Source of the DNA: Pedobacter sp. MR2016-24
Lineage (GTDB): Bacteria > Bacteroidota > Bacteroidia > Sphingobacteriales > Sphingobacteriaceae
DNA length: 64,000 nt
NCBI RefSeq assembly: GCF_026239655.1
Contig: NZ_JAPIVO010000009.1
Location: 310,001 to 374,000 of the forward strand
Reading direction: 5' to 3'
Part shown: positions 44,100 through 53,150 of the stretch, one piece after another
Position numbering within the stretch: position 1 is the first letter of the stretch
Layout of the letters: every line of letters begins with the position of its first letter
Made by a program: the position numbers and the translations under genes
The notes under the pieces: model-generated
Database searches by the model: none
The model's input: the letters and a program-made list of their open reading frames with translations, nothing else
Told to the model about the DNA's origin: nothing

Positions 44100-44972
44100 T
44101 TAAGGCTTTTTGCTCATCAGTTTTAAAATATCCGCTTCTGTTCCTGTAAAAGGTCCTGATGATTCGATTTTTAAACTCGCCATAGCTGAGGCGAATTCGC
44201 CAGAATATTGTATATCACTGCCTTTTACACGCTGATACAGATAACCCGCCATATAAGTGTCGCCGCATCCTGTAGCATCTATTTCCGCAGTAGGGCGATA
44301 GGCTTTGACAGGATAAAATGTAGTGCCGTCGTAGATCATTGAGCCTTTACTGCCCATGGTAATGACTACTTCTTTTACTCCCCATTCATTCAGAATTCTG
44401 GCGCCAGCCTCAATTTCTTTGACGCCTGTCAGTACTTCCATCTCCGACTCACTTGCTTTCAGTATGTCGATATATTTTAATCCTTCTTTTTTGTCTGCCC
44501 AGTCAATAGCACATACGTTATGGTCAACCACTTCCCGCAGGTAGCCTTGTACATCCAGTGATACTCTGCCTCTGGTTGCCAGAGATTGAATAACTTCCAG
44601 TGGAATATCATTGGCCAGCAGCGGTCCAAGATGAAATATAGCAGCGTCAGAGTCCTGAAGCTGGTCAACAGTAAATGAATCTGCTGTTTGTAAAACCCTT
44701 TGTACCCTGTGATCGAGGTTTGCTGTATAAATATTCTCAAAATAGACGGTATGCTTACTCGGCAAAACATGAACGGTGATTTGGTTCTCCCGCAGATCTT
44801 CCACGGCTTTCATCTCTGTTTGAGCGATAGCCGTGATCAGGCAATATTTGATCTCCATGTTACGTATGGCATTGGAGAAGTAAAACGACGTTCCGCCTGC
44901 CATATGGATACTTGACGATGGGGTAACTACTTTGTCTAATGTGATGTGTCCAATGCAACAGATATCGTACAT
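44100..44972 (-). CDS. PfkB-family sugar/nucleoside kinase
   Basis: This 290-residue kinase phosphorylates a sugar or nucleoside with ATP. It shows the N-terminal family block (GHITLDKVV, HMAGGTSFYFSNA, near 8-38) and the C-terminal active-site motif IDATGCGDTYMAGYLYQR near 237-254, with the catalytic Asp in GCGD. VVITMGSKGSMIYDG precedes it. The protein is slightly short for the family. The substrate cannot be told from the sequence and no metabolic neighbours help. A good TACATTTG -7 element lies upstream. Confidence 0.9.
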   Translation of the reverse strand: MYDICCIGHITLDKVVTPSSSIHMAGGTSFYFSNAIRNMEIKYCLITAIAQTEMKAVEDLRENQITVHVLPSKHTVYFENIYTANLDHRVQRVLQTADSFTVDQLQDSDAAIFHLGPLLANDIPLEVIQSLATRGRVSLDVQGYLREVVDHNVCAIDWADKKEGLKYIDILKASESEMEVLTGVKEIEAGARILNEWGVKEVVITMGSKGSMIYDGTTFYPVKAYRPTAEIDATGCGDTYMAGYLYQRVKGSDIQYSGEFASAMASLKIESSGPFTGTEADILKLMSKKP

Positions 44973-45011
44973 GCGCTTAAATTATTTATGACCTGATTTT
45001 ATAATGTGGTG

Positions 45012-45019
45012 CAAATGTA
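45012..45019 (-). promoter_or_regulatory. -7 promoter element for the PfkB gene
   Basis: On the minus strand TACATTTG is an exact TAnnTTTG match, 39 bases before the ATG at 44972. The -33 half is not clear. Confidence 0.4.
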
Positions 45020-45035
45020 ACTAATCCCGATAAAC

Positions 45036-47267
45036 CTATTTTTCTAAATTTTTAATATTCGCAGATTCTTTGAGTACTTTCAGTAAGGCAACAATATCAA
45101 GGGGTTTGGAAAGATAGCCATCCATCCCTGCATTTATATATTCAATTTTGTCTTCTGTCATCGCATTTGCTGTTAAAGCGATAATTCTTGGCTGTGCATC
45201 GGGCTGATTTCTGATGAGTTTTGTCGCCTCTATGCCATCCAGTTCAGGCATCAGCACATCCATCAAAATAAGATTGTGCCTGTAAATCGTATACAGGTCT
45301 ATCGCTTCTTTCCCATTCACTGCAAAGTCAGGCCGATAACCGAGTTTGTTAAGAATCGTAGCAATCAGTTTCTGGTTGATGGCATTGTCTTCCGCTATTA
45401 GAATGCTCAATGGATATTGAGCAGCGAAATCGGGCGAAAGCAGATTGGCTGGTTTTTGCGTAACAATACTATTTTTAATAGATACATGTTCGCTGAGTGC
45501 CTGATGGATCAGGTAACGAAGCTGCTTATTTTTTGCCGGTTTATTTAAAACCGCAACAAACAGGTCGGGATGTTTATATCTCTCCTCGTCACCTACTGAA
45601 CTCAGGAGTAGCATAGGAATAGTGGACTGTTGCAGGCGTGCTGCTTTGGCAAACTCCACACCATCCATATCCGGCATGTGCATGTCAGTGATAATCATAT
45701 TGAAATCCTTATCACCGTTCAGTAGCTGCAATGCCTGCCGACCGCTATCGGCAATAAAAGGTACAAAATTCCACAGCTCCAGCTGTGTTTTCAGTATCCG
45801 GAGGTTTGTATGGTTATCATCAACAATCAGTATTCTCTTTCCCTGATGTTCTTCCATGTTGTATAGATAGGGGACAGCAGGTGAATCCTGACCCACTTTA
45901 CTTTCTACAGTGAATGAAAACACCGTTCCTTTACCTTCCTTACTTTTTACGGTAATTAAGCCATTCATCAATTTAACCAGCCTTTCGCTAATGATCAAAC
46001 CCAGCCCGGTACCGCCGTATTTTCTGGTATTTGAGGAGTCTATCTGTGAAAATGCCTTGAAAAGCCTGTTCATTTTCTCTTCGGGAATCCCTATACCTGT
46101 ATCGCGAATCTCAAACAGCACCACAATTTTATCACCCTTGATCTCCTGCTGTTTAATGCTGATATGAACCTCTCCATGATGAGTAAATTTCAGTGCATTA
46201 TTGATCAGGTTAATCAGGATCTGCCGAAGCCGGAAACTGTCGCCAATTAATCGTTCCGGTAGGTTATGGTCTATTTCATAAAGCAAATCAATCCCCTGTT
46301 CATTCGCCTTACCCGCGAATAAATCGATTACATCTTCTGTGCATTTATGCAGGTCGAAACATTTTTCCTCCAGTTCCATATGACCGGATTCAATTTTTGA
46401 AAAGTCCAGAATATCATTAATTACATTTAGTAATGCTTCCCCGCTGGTGCTGATTACATTCACATAATCTGCTTGTTCCTCATCTAAATCTGTTTCAGCC
46501 AACAGCGACGTCATACCCATCACCCCATTCATTGGTGTTCGTATTTCGTGACTCATCGTCGCTAAAAAAATGCTTTTGGCCTGTGCTGCTTTTTCTGCCT
46601 CGAGCCGCGCAATTACTGCTTCCTCATGGGAAACTTTCAATTGACTGTTTAACTGTTCCAATGCTGCAGTATGTTCCTCACGTTCTTTAATCTGCGTGAG
46701 CATATGGAGTTGAGCGCCATTATAAGTATGGAGGTGATAAGACCATAAGCCGCAGATAAAATAGATGACTGCGGTTAAAGCAATGTGTAGCGACATGGTC
46801 CTCACCGCAAGATAATCCAGACTGGTAAAATAGGTTTCACCATAACCAATACTTTGTAAATAATTAAGTCCCAGGTGATGTATCACTACAAAAATCAACA
46901 TGGGTAGCTGTAATCTCCAGTTTTGATAAGTAATTAAAATCGCACTGCCTATGAAGGCGAAAAAATGCATTTCAAACAAACCATGCATCTGATAAATGAA
47001 CTGGGCCATGAATACACCCAGACATACACTCAGCACATATTGGTAGAGATTAGAATTGGGCAATGCCCATTTGATGGAATAATAAGCAAGTAAAGCAGTA
47101 CCACCAACACCAAATGCAATGTTCCATGTGTCATAAAAAGTAGCGAAAAAGAGACCCGCCAGAAAAAAAGCGATCATAAAATAATTAATCAGCCTGTCTG
47201 ATCTCTTATTCACATTGAACCGGTAATCCGCTAAAAAACCATTATTATCCATATATCTGATACCCAT
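45036..47267 (-). CDS. Membrane hybrid histidine kinase with two receiver domains
   Basis: This 743-residue protein begins with about six membrane spans (27-185) containing a block (LFEMHFFAFIGSAIL, LIFVVIHHLGLNYL) seen in membrane sensors of several kinases and chemoreceptors. A coiled coil follows, then HisKA with MSHEIRTPMNGVMGM (His near 240), an ATPase domain with NNALKFTH and GGTGLGLIISERL, and two receivers. Their phosphoacceptor Asp residues are in IITDMHMPDMDG and LILMDVLMPELDG, both intact. An alternative start at 47252 would drop five residues. A thioredoxin-like gene lies 11 bases upstream, likely in the same transcript, suggesting a link to redox or envelope stress. Confidence 0.9.
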   Translation of the reverse strand: MGIRYMDNNGFLADYRFNVNKRSDRLINYFMIAFFLAGLFFATFYDTWNIAFGVGGTALLAYYSIKWALPNSNLYQYVLSVCLGVFMAQFIYQMHGLFEMHFFAFIGSAILITYQNWRLQLPMLIFVVIHHLGLNYLQSIGYGETYFTSLDYLAVRTMSLHIALTAVIYFICGLWSYHLHTYNGAQLHMLTQIKEREEHTAALEQLNSQLKVSHEEAVIARLEAEKAAQAKSIFLATMSHEIRTPMNGVMGMTSLLAETDLDEEQADYVNVISTSGEALLNVINDILDFSKIESGHMELEEKCFDLHKCTEDVIDLFAGKANEQGIDLLYEIDHNLPERLIGDSFRLRQILINLINNALKFTHHGEVHISIKQQEIKGDKIVVLFEIRDTGIGIPEEKMNRLFKAFSQIDSSNTRKYGGTGLGLIISERLVKLMNGLITVKSKEGKGTVFSFTVESKVGQDSPAVPYLYNMEEHQGKRILIVDDNHTNLRILKTQLELWNFVPFIADSGRQALQLLNGDKDFNMIITDMHMPDMDGVEFAKAARLQQSTIPMLLLSSVGDEERYKHPDLFVAVLNKPAKNKQLRYLIHQALSEHVSIKNSIVTQKPANLLSPDFAAQYPLSILIAEDNAINQKLIATILNKLGYRPDFAVNGKEAIDLYTIYRHNLILMDVLMPELDGIEATKLIRNQPDAQPRIIALTANAMTEDKIEYINAGMDGYLSKPLDIVALLKVLKESANIKNLEK

Positions 47268-47278
47268 AATAAGGTTTG

Positions 47279-47878
47279 CTATTTACTTGTACAATCGGGT
47301 AAACTGCAGCCATAGGCTTTAATGGCGAGCACATCTGATTGAGATCTGCTTTTTTTATTGAGCATATCCTCCAGTGCTATTTTTGCATAACTTGTCTGCT
47401 GATCGGTACAGTACCTGTTTTTGTTGTAATTGCCACGATAATAGAGGTGATGATCACTGGTAATCATCACTGCCTGCGGAGTAGAATATACGCCGCATTG
47501 TTTAGCAATGCCTGTATCGGATATAATTGGAACATCAAGACCAAATTTTTTCCGGATCTCCTTAGTGGTGTAGGTTTTATTTGTCATTAAAATGACCGCA
47601 AAATTCACGTCTGTCTGATGGCTTTTAATTAATGATCTGATATGGTCAATGTTGAATCTTGAACAAGGGCAGTCAGGATTAAAAAAGTGCAGAAATAATG
47701 GTTTGTTGTTATTGAAATTGAGTTTATTGTTTAAGGTGAGTTCCTGACCAATAGCAATTGGCTGATAATTCCCGGGTATGGGAGTAGGTAAGCTGTATAC
47801 CAATTGATTATACCAGAAAAAACCTAGAATAACTGCTGTTAAAAGTGTCAGCCATATTGCGGCTATCCATTTTTTCAT
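47279..47878 (-). CDS. Membrane-anchored thioredoxin-fold protein
   Basis: This 199-residue protein has one N-terminal span (about 5-23) and an extracytoplasmic redoxin domain. The active-site area PDCPCSRFN (Cys70, Cys72) is at the position of thioredoxin CxxC but spaced as CPC. STPQAVMIT contains the cis-Pro loop. FHxxN-type strand FLHFFNP precedes the Cys pair. Two more Cys near the C-terminus (GCSLPDC) could form a disulfide. It probably acts on thiols or disulfides in the periplasm. It begins an operon with the hybrid kinase, and may sense or adjust its redox input, which is speculation. Confidence 0.8.
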   Translation of the reverse strand: MKKWIAAIWLTLLTAVILGFFWYNQLVYSLPTPIPGNYQPIAIGQELTLNNKLNFNNNKPLFLHFFNPDCPCSRFNIDHIRSLIKSHQTDVNFAVILMTNKTYTTKEIRKKFGLDVPIISDTGIAKQCGVYSTPQAVMITSDHHLYYRGNYNKNRYCTDQQTSYAKIALEDMLNKKSRSQSDVLAIKAYGCSLPDCTSK

Positions 47879-48046
47879 TGTACGGGGGAGAGGTTTATAG
47901 TATTTTTAAGTTCTAATATACGAGAGGAACAGGTGTAAGGATTCATTGAGGCAGCATAAATATAACTTTTATCTTCTAGTGATACAGAAGTGACTGTGTG
48001 GCTGAATCATAGCTAAAACAGTTTATTGTCAAATAATTTTATATAA

Positions 48047-48078
48047 TTGGTATATCGGGAAAAGTCGATATACCTTTG
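48047..48078 (+). promoter_or_regulatory. Promoter with overlapping palindromic operator for the ArsR gene
   Basis: GGTATATCG (48049-48057) and CGATATACC (48066-48074) form a perfect 9-bp inverted repeat with an 8-base spacer. The -7 element TACCTTTG (48071-48078) and a TTG at 48047-48049, 21 bases upstream, overlap both arms. A dimeric ArsR protein binding here would block transcription, so autoregulation is likely. The start site would fall at or next to the ATG at 48083. Confidence 0.6.
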
Positions 48079-48082
48079 TGTC

Positions 48083-48379
48083 ATGGATCATTTGGAAGTT
48101 TTTAAGGCATTGTCCAACAAAGCGAGGTTGCAGATACTGCAATGGTTGAAAGAACCGGAGAAGAATTTTCCCGAGCAGGAATCCGGCTTCGAATGTGGTG
48201 TTTGCGTTGGTGAAATACAAAAGAAAAGCGGATTAACCCAGTCCACCATATCTGAATACCTCTCCGTTTTACAGCGTGCGGGCCTGATCCGTTCTACCCG
48301 GATAGGACAATGGACTTATTATAAAAGAGATGACGAAGCATTCTCGCAGCTAAAAGAACTCATAGAAAAAGAATTATAA
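48083..48379 (+). CDS. ArsR-family winged-helix repressor
   Basis: I start at the ATG at 48083 (MDHLEVFKALSN), because an upstream TTG at 48047 lies inside the promoter. The 98-residue protein has the ArsR fold: FKALSNKARLQILQWL near 7-22, the recognition helix region SGLTQSTISEYLSVLQRAGLI near 53-74 and the wing TRIGQWTYYKR. ECGVC (near 36-40) gives two Cys close to the first helix of the DNA-binding unit, which could sense metals, oxidants or electrophiles. The downstream Old Yellow Enzyme gene is a likely target. Confidence 0.9.
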   Translation: MDHLEVFKALSNKARLQILQWLKEPEKNFPEQESGFECGVCVGEIQKKSGLTQSTISEYLSVLQRAGLIRSTRIGQWTYYKRDDEAFSQLKELIEKEL

Positions 48380-48514
48380 GATGAATTCACGGGAATTGTT
48401 TTGGTATTTCAAAATCAGAATGGAATGATAACGATAAACCATAAGCGAAAACCGCCGGAGACTGCTTGAAGACAAAACACATAGATAATACGGAAAAAAA
48501 AAATAATATAAAAG

Positions 48515-49615
48515 ATGAAAACAGACAGTTTGTTCAGGCCTTTCAGCCTTAAATCATTACATATCAAAAATAGAATTGTGATGGCACCGATGACACGTTC
48601 ATTCTCGCCCGATGGCATACCAACTGCCGATGTTTCTGCTTATTACAGCAGAAGAGCAGCAGGTGAAGTTGGTTTGATTTTATCTGAAGGAACAGTGATT
48701 GATCGCATAGCCTCATCAAATGATAAAGACATACCACATTTTTACGGTGACCAGGCATTGGCCGGCTGGAAAAATGTGATTGACCACGTTCACCAATCCG
48801 GTGCCCAAATGGGACCTCAGATATGGCATATGGGAGTAATGGACAATCATCATTCAGGATGGTTGCCAGACGCACCCTTTGAAGGACCATCCGGTTTAAA
48901 CAGACCTGGTTTCGTGAATGGACAAGCGATGAAGGATGCTGATATTGCTGATGCAATTGCCGCCTATGGCCGTGCTGCCAAAGAAGCAAAACGATTAGGT
49001 TTTGATTGTGTAGAGATACATGGAGCACATGGTTATTTAATAGACCAGTTTTTCTGGGATGGAACGAATGACCGTACTGATATTTATGGCGGTGACACCC
49101 TGCCTGAGCGTGGAAGATTTGCAAATGAGGTAATTAAAGAAGTCAGAAAACAGGTAGGTGAAGATTTTGCGGTGATTATACGTCTCTCTCAGTTCAAACC
49201 GGCTGATTATAACTTTAAACTGGCAAAAACACCGAAAGAAATGGAGGCATGGCTAAATCCTATGGCCGATGCCGGGGTAGATATTTTCCACTGTTCACAA
49301 CGTCGTTTCTGGGAGCCTGAATTTGAAGAATCAGATCTTAATTTTGCAGGCTGGGCGAAGAAAATTACTGGCAAAGCTACCATCACAGTAGGATCGGTGG
49401 GACTTTCCGGTGAGTTTATGGCTGCATTTGCTGGTGAGAGTTCTGATCCAACCTCATTAGATGAATTGGTAAGGAGAATGGACAGAGGTGATTTCGACCT
49501 GGTTGCAGTGGGCAGACCTTTGCTTGCAGATCCTGAATGGACGGCAAAAATTCACGCGAACCGTAATGATGAATTAAAAGGGTTTACCAAGGATGCGTTA
49601 GCACAATTGATTTAA
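48515..49615 (+). CDS. Old Yellow Enzyme-family NADH:flavin oxidoreductase
   Basis: This 366-residue FMN enzyme reduces activated C=C bonds with NAD(P)H. Family blocks: LHIKNRIVMAPMTRSFSPDG near 15-34, IWHMGVM near 103, the HGAHGYLIDQFFWDGTNDR block near 170-190 and VGRPLLADPEWT near 337. It follows the ArsR gene by 135 bases in the same direction, with no terminator between, so it may be repressed together with it. Such pairs often respond to reactive electrophiles. The substrate is unknown. Confidence 0.9.
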   Translation: MKTDSLFRPFSLKSLHIKNRIVMAPMTRSFSPDGIPTADVSAYYSRRAAGEVGLILSEGTVIDRIASSNDKDIPHFYGDQALAGWKNVIDHVHQSGAQMGPQIWHMGVMDNHHSGWLPDAPFEGPSGLNRPGFVNGQAMKDADIADAIAAYGRAAKEAKRLGFDCVEIHGAHGYLIDQFFWDGTNDRTDIYGGDTLPERGRFANEVIKEVRKQVGEDFAVIIRLSQFKPADYNFKLAKTPKEMEAWLNPMADAGVDIFHCSQRRFWEPEFEESDLNFAGWAKKITGKATITVGSVGLSGEFMAAFAGESSDPTSLDELVRRMDRGDFDLVAVGRPLLADPEWTAKIHANRNDELKGFTKDALAQLI

Positions 49616-49632
49616 CGCCGGTTAAAAAAGCA

Positions 49633-49679
49633 AAAGCGTCATCTGCTGAAGGCACAGCCTGAAGAGATGGCGCTTTTTT
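49633..49679. terminator. Bidirectional hairpin terminator
   Basis: AAAGCGTCATCT pairs with AGATGGCGCTTT with one wobble and a 20-base inner region, followed by a T-run on the plus strand and preceded by an A-run for the minus strand. It lies between the convergent oxidoreductase and Dabb genes. Confidence 0.7.
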
Positions 49680-49682
49680 ATG

Positions 49683-50090
49683 TTATGCTTTTACTGCATC
49701 GTAAACGATCACCTTTTCCCAGAGATGACTGCAGTTTTTAATAAATTCCAGGTGGAGAGGATGAGTCTGATAGGTAGCCTGGCCAGCAAGATCACTAAAA
49801 AACATCAATTCGGACACTGCCCAGCTATTGTCAACCACATCTCTTTTTTCAGTACTTGCCACAATACCAACATGCAGCTCGCGAACGGTTTCAATTTTCG
49901 ACAGTGTTTTAACACCAGCCACTAACTGGTCGCGGTCCTCTTTCGATGCAGGGTTTTTCAGCCAGAAAAACACATGATGAACTACCGGATAAACTGGTTT
50001 TTCCGAACTTGATGGAAAAGCAGACGCGGCAGTGCCCACCGCAATCAGTCCGGCTGTACCTATAAATTTTCTTCTGTTAGATTTTTTCAT
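49683..50090 (-). CDS. Dabb-domain protein with Tat signal
   Basis: This 135-residue protein has a twin-arginine type signal (NRRKFIGTAGLIAVGTAASA, residues about 5-24). The rest is a stress-responsive alpha/beta-barrel (Dabb) domain with VVHHVFFWLKN near 36, LHVGIVA near 72 and WAVSELMFFSD near 90. Dabb proteins form dimers and include enzymes acting on small molecules, but most are unassigned. Export in the folded state by Tat is consistent with the RR motif. The function is not known. Confidence 0.8.
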   Translation of the reverse strand: MKKSNRRKFIGTAGLIAVGTAASAFPSSSEKPVYPVVHHVFFWLKNPASKEDRDQLVAGVKTLSKIETVRELHVGIVASTEKRDVVDNSWAVSELMFFSDLAGQATYQTHPLHLEFIKNCSHLWEKVIVYDAVKA

Positions 50091-50572
50091 GAGTAATATT
50101 GTTTTTTCAGTAGTACATATTCATAATATTGTTCAGGCAGCCTTCGGCGGTTTCCTCTGACGAAGCCATGATGATCTTTTCATTGTTGTTTTTGAACTTC
50201 AGATCATGACGGTTTCACGAGTATATATTAACAAGCTGTAAAATAGTAAAAAACTCAGTAACATTCATATGAGTTGTCGTTCCTGTGTTAGTGTTATAAA
50301 TGGAACATCAGTTATCGCCCATATGAATGATAGCATTAGTGATAGAAATCCTATAATTAATACAATACAAATCACCGTAAGGTTGATTTTTTATTCTTAC
50401 CTCATGCTAAAATACATAGTAATTTAATTTATTTCATTTTTTTATTAACAAAATGCTTTAATACAATTTTAATTTATCTAATTTGTGTTAAAAATAAGGT
50501 AGATGCTTGTTATTAAGGAGGATAGGTGCTTTAAATTTCCAGTTAAAAATCTATTATTTAATTCTTACTATT
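50091..50572. other. Gene-free stretch
   Basis: These 482 AT-rich bases hold no convincing gene. An imperfect GC-rich hairpin lies near 50141-50165, and TAATTTG at 50480 is a weak -7-like element 85-90 bases before the next ATG. Confidence 0.45.
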
Positions 50573-51283
50573 ATGGTTAGCCCAACCTTCATCAATGAAA
50601 ATCAATTAAACTATTTCGATCTCCGGCAAAAAACTATTCTTGTTAAAGGTGCTGTTGTAGTCAAATCTTCCTCTTCCGATAAAATGAATGCAGAAAAAAG
50701 AATCTGGATTAATGGTATTGAGGTAATTCCCGAGATAGGCTTTTCTTTACGTCCCTATTACGGATGCAATTTTGAGTGGGGCTGGGAAGCGCCAAAGGCA
50801 GCCTTTAATACCTCTTTATCGGTCTGTTGCGTTATTTTTAAAGATGAACGAATAGCTGAGAATCTGTTTGTACCCTTCAAGGAAGAATTCATAGATCTTA
50901 TGCCTGAACATGATTTTGAAATGCAGATAGACCTTACTGAGTTTCTATTGCTCCATAAAGAAAGATTACATCCGCATTTATACAGCCGGTTCTGTTTTTC
51001 TGCACTAATCAATTCCCGGGAGATTTTAATGTATAAGGATCCTCAAACTGGTAAAATTAGTGCAAATCTTGCGGATAACTATGCAATGCATGATAGGTCC
51101 ATGTCAAATCTGGAAGTCAAAAAGCTGAACGAAAGAAAACAGAGATTAACCTTCAGAATTTTTGCGAAAGAGGATTATTTGATCACTGGTTATACTTTTG
51201 AAAAAGTAATGGAAAAGTCAGAAGAGGTAATGGAACGATTCTACAGCAAATCTTTTGACCGCTTTCTGAAAGGCAAATGCTGA
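50573..51283 (+). CDS. Hypothetical protein, DUF6166-like region
   Basis: I start at the ATG at 50573 (MVSPTFINENQL); a TTG at 50507 would add 22 hydrophobic residues. The 236-residue product has a section around 60-130 (FEWGWEAPKAAFNTSLSVC, FVPFKEEFIDLMP) that resembles DUF6166-type domains, with a WGW core. The C-terminal third is Lys/Glu-rich and helical. Function is unknown. It is a single gene with a hairpin terminator shared with msrB. Confidence 0.65.
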   Translation: MVSPTFINENQLNYFDLRQKTILVKGAVVVKSSSSDKMNAEKRIWINGIEVIPEIGFSLRPYYGCNFEWGWEAPKAAFNTSLSVCCVIFKDERIAENLFVPFKEEFIDLMPEHDFEMQIDLTEFLLLHKERLHPHLYSRFCFSALINSREILMYKDPQTGKISANLADNYAMHDRSMSNLEVKKLNERKQRLTFRIFAKEDYLITGYTFEKVMEKSEEVMERFYSKSFDRFLKGKC

Positions 51284-51317
51284 TTTAAAATTTCTTACGC
51301 GCTATTGAAGCGTATTC

Positions 51318-51348
51318 GTTCTCCTGCACTGTATATCTGCAGGAGAAC
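51318..51348. terminator. Bidirectional hairpin terminator
   Basis: GTTCTCCTGCA (51318-51328) pairs perfectly with TGCAGGAGAAC (51338-51348), followed by AAATTTTTA. It lies between the convergent DUF6166-like and msrB genes. Confidence 0.75.
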
Positions 51349-51354
51349 AAATTT

Positions 51355-51798
51355 TTATTGCTGTTCCGGCTCAAATTCTAATGAAACCCCATTCATGCAA
51401 AATCGTTTAAAGGTGGGAGCTGGGCCGTCTTCAAAAATATGTCCCAGGTGTGAATCGCATCTTCCACAGGTCACTTCAACTCTGCGCATCCCATAGCTCT
51501 TATCTTCTTTATAAATAACGCTGCCTGGTTTTACAGTTTCAAAAAAGCTTGGCCATCCACAACTGCTGGCAAATTTAGCGTCAGATTTGAACAATTGGTT
51601 ACCGCAAACAGCACAATAGTAAGTGCCTATTTCTTCACTATCCCAGTACTGGCCTGTGAATGCACGTTCCGTGCCCTGCTCTCTCGCAACATGATATAAA
51701 TCTGCCGGAAGGATGTTTTTCCATTCGGCATTAGTTACATGAAGTCGCGTGTCATCTGTTCTTGAATAAAAGGGATTATTTTGATTTGTAATGCTCAT
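51355..51798 (-). CDS. msrB: Peptide-methionine (R)-S-oxide reductase
   Basis: This 147-residue enzyme repairs the R form of methionine sulfoxide. The catalytic Cys134 is in RFCMNGVSLEF, and the zinc-binding pairs Cys62/Cys65 and Cys111/Cys114 are intact. GWPSFFETVKPGSV is a typical block. There is no signal peptide, so it acts in the cytoplasm. The gene upstream starts 11 bases away on the same strand (52984 to 51809), so both may share a transcript. Confidence 0.95.
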   Translation of the reverse strand: MSITNQNNPFYSRTDDTRLHVTNAEWKNILPADLYHVAREQGTERAFTGQYWDSEEIGTYYCAVCGNQLFKSDAKFASSCGWPSFFETVKPGSVIYKEDKSYGMRRVEVTCGRCDSHLGHIFEDGPAPTFKRFCMNGVSLEFEPEQQ

Positions 51799-51808
51799 GT
51801 TTTTTTGT

Positions 51809-52984
51809 TTATATAAATTTTAACCACCACTGGCTGTGATTTGTTTTGTATTGTTTAAACCATATACAGGGTTTGTATAGAGATAGTACGACTAATATCC
51901 ATATGAAGTACACTATTGGTAAGCTAAATCCAAAATTAGCCGGTCTGAACCAAAATGGAATGGAAACAATTTCATTCGTGTGCCTGCCACTGATAAAAAA
52001 TACAATGACCAGTAAAAGATGTAATATATAAAAATGAAGGATATAATAAAAGAAGGGCACAGCGCCATAATTAGTCATTATTCCCGTAAATGTATTTTTT
52101 GCCTTCTCCAGTACCGATAGTGCGATCAATCCCGGGCCTGTCGTCATGCAAAAATACAGCAGAGCAGGCGGGTATTTACTCGTGTTTAAGAAGGAAAACA
52201 GGTTTTGGATAAGTGTTGGATAAACCTTTCTTAAAGAGGGATCCCCATAGATATTGGTCGATCTCAACAGGATCAAAAGCATAATCAGCGATAGACCACT
52301 GGTGATCAGGTTTTTTCTTCTTTTTACAGGATCATAATTTTTATGGTACCATGCCCCGCATGCATAACCTAAAAACATAATTCCTGTCCATGGCAAAATA
52401 GCGTAGAAAACACCAATTAAATGTGTGGAGTTCAGGGCTAGAACGGTACCTGAAGCCGTAAAAAATACTTTCATGACAATAGCAAAGAAACCGGTCTGTG
52501 GTAATGGAAAAAGGCTAATTATGTCATGTCCAAAGACCAGCACTACACCGGTGAGTAATACCGCTTTATAGGAAAATCTTCTGATTATACTTAACAATAT
52601 CATGCTCCAGCCAATTGCCCAGATGACTTGTAAGATGATAAAGTTATAAAACGGGTTATAGGTCAGCCCCAAAGTAACAATCACTATCTCTGCAAATACA
52701 AGCCATAGCCCACGCTTAAAAAGATGGCTGTTAGTTATATTGTCAGCTTTATTTTGCGCCGCTAAGTAAGCAGACAGGCCGGATAGAAAAACAAATATGG
52801 GCGCACAGAAATGAGTGATCCAGCGCGTAAAAAACAATGCTGGAGTAGTGATGGAAGGATCAAGAGGATCGGCAGTCATCGCCGTAATATGGAAAAAGTC
52901 ACGGGTATGATCCAGTGCCATAATTACCATTACAATTCCTCGCAGTATATCAATTGATTGAATACGTTCTACAGGTGTTGACAT
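51809..52984 (-). CDS. DUF1624-type membrane protein (heparan acetyltransferase-like)
   Basis: This 391-residue membrane protein has about 10 spans. The N-terminus RIQSIDILRGIVMVIMALDHTRDFFH is the family signature and includes the His believed to be needed for acyl transfer in the heparan-alpha-glucosaminide acetyltransferase family. ITHFCAPIFVFLSGLSAYL follows near 70-88. Members move acyl groups to sugars across membranes; in bacteria the substrate is mostly unknown. It lies upstream of msrB with a 10-base gap. Confidence 0.85.
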   Translation of the reverse strand: MSTPVERIQSIDILRGIVMVIMALDHTRDFFHITAMTADPLDPSITTPALFFTRWITHFCAPIFVFLSGLSAYLAAQNKADNITNSHLFKRGLWLVFAEIVIVTLGLTYNPFYNFIILQVIWAIGWSMILLSIIRRFSYKAVLLTGVVLVFGHDIISLFPLPQTGFFAIVMKVFFTASGTVLALNSTHLIGVFYAILPWTGIMFLGYACGAWYHKNYDPVKRRKNLITSGLSLIMLLILLRSTNIYGDPSLRKVYPTLIQNLFSFLNTSKYPPALLYFCMTTGPGLIALSVLEKAKNTFTGIMTNYGAVPFFYYILHFYILHLLLVIVFFISGRHTNEIVSIPFWFRPANFGFSLPIVYFIWILVVLSLYKPCIWFKQYKTNHSQWWLKFI

Positions 52985-53028
52985 ATCTTGGCATTATATC
53001 TAGATCAAATATAAGCTAAATTTCACTA

Positions 53029-53061
53029 AAAAAGGGGCTGAACTTCGTGGAACAGCCCCTT
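53029..53061 (-). terminator. Intrinsic terminator downstream of the minus-strand hypothetical gene
   Basis: On the minus strand AAGGGGCTG pairs with CAGCCCCTT (9 bp, 12-base loop), followed by TTTTAG. It separates the hypothetical gene ending at 53151 from the DUF1624 gene. Confidence 0.75.
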
Positions 53062-53150
53062 CGATTATAACCAATATCCATTGGTTTACGAATAAATTGA
53101 CAGGTCAAATGTATCAGATAATCACTTCATAAAAAATGATGCAGATCATT

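Noticed and set aside
48564..49124. Open frame of 186 codons on the minus strand
   Set aside because: It is opposite the Old Yellow Enzyme gene; its His/Leu/Gln-rich translation looks like an antisense artefact.
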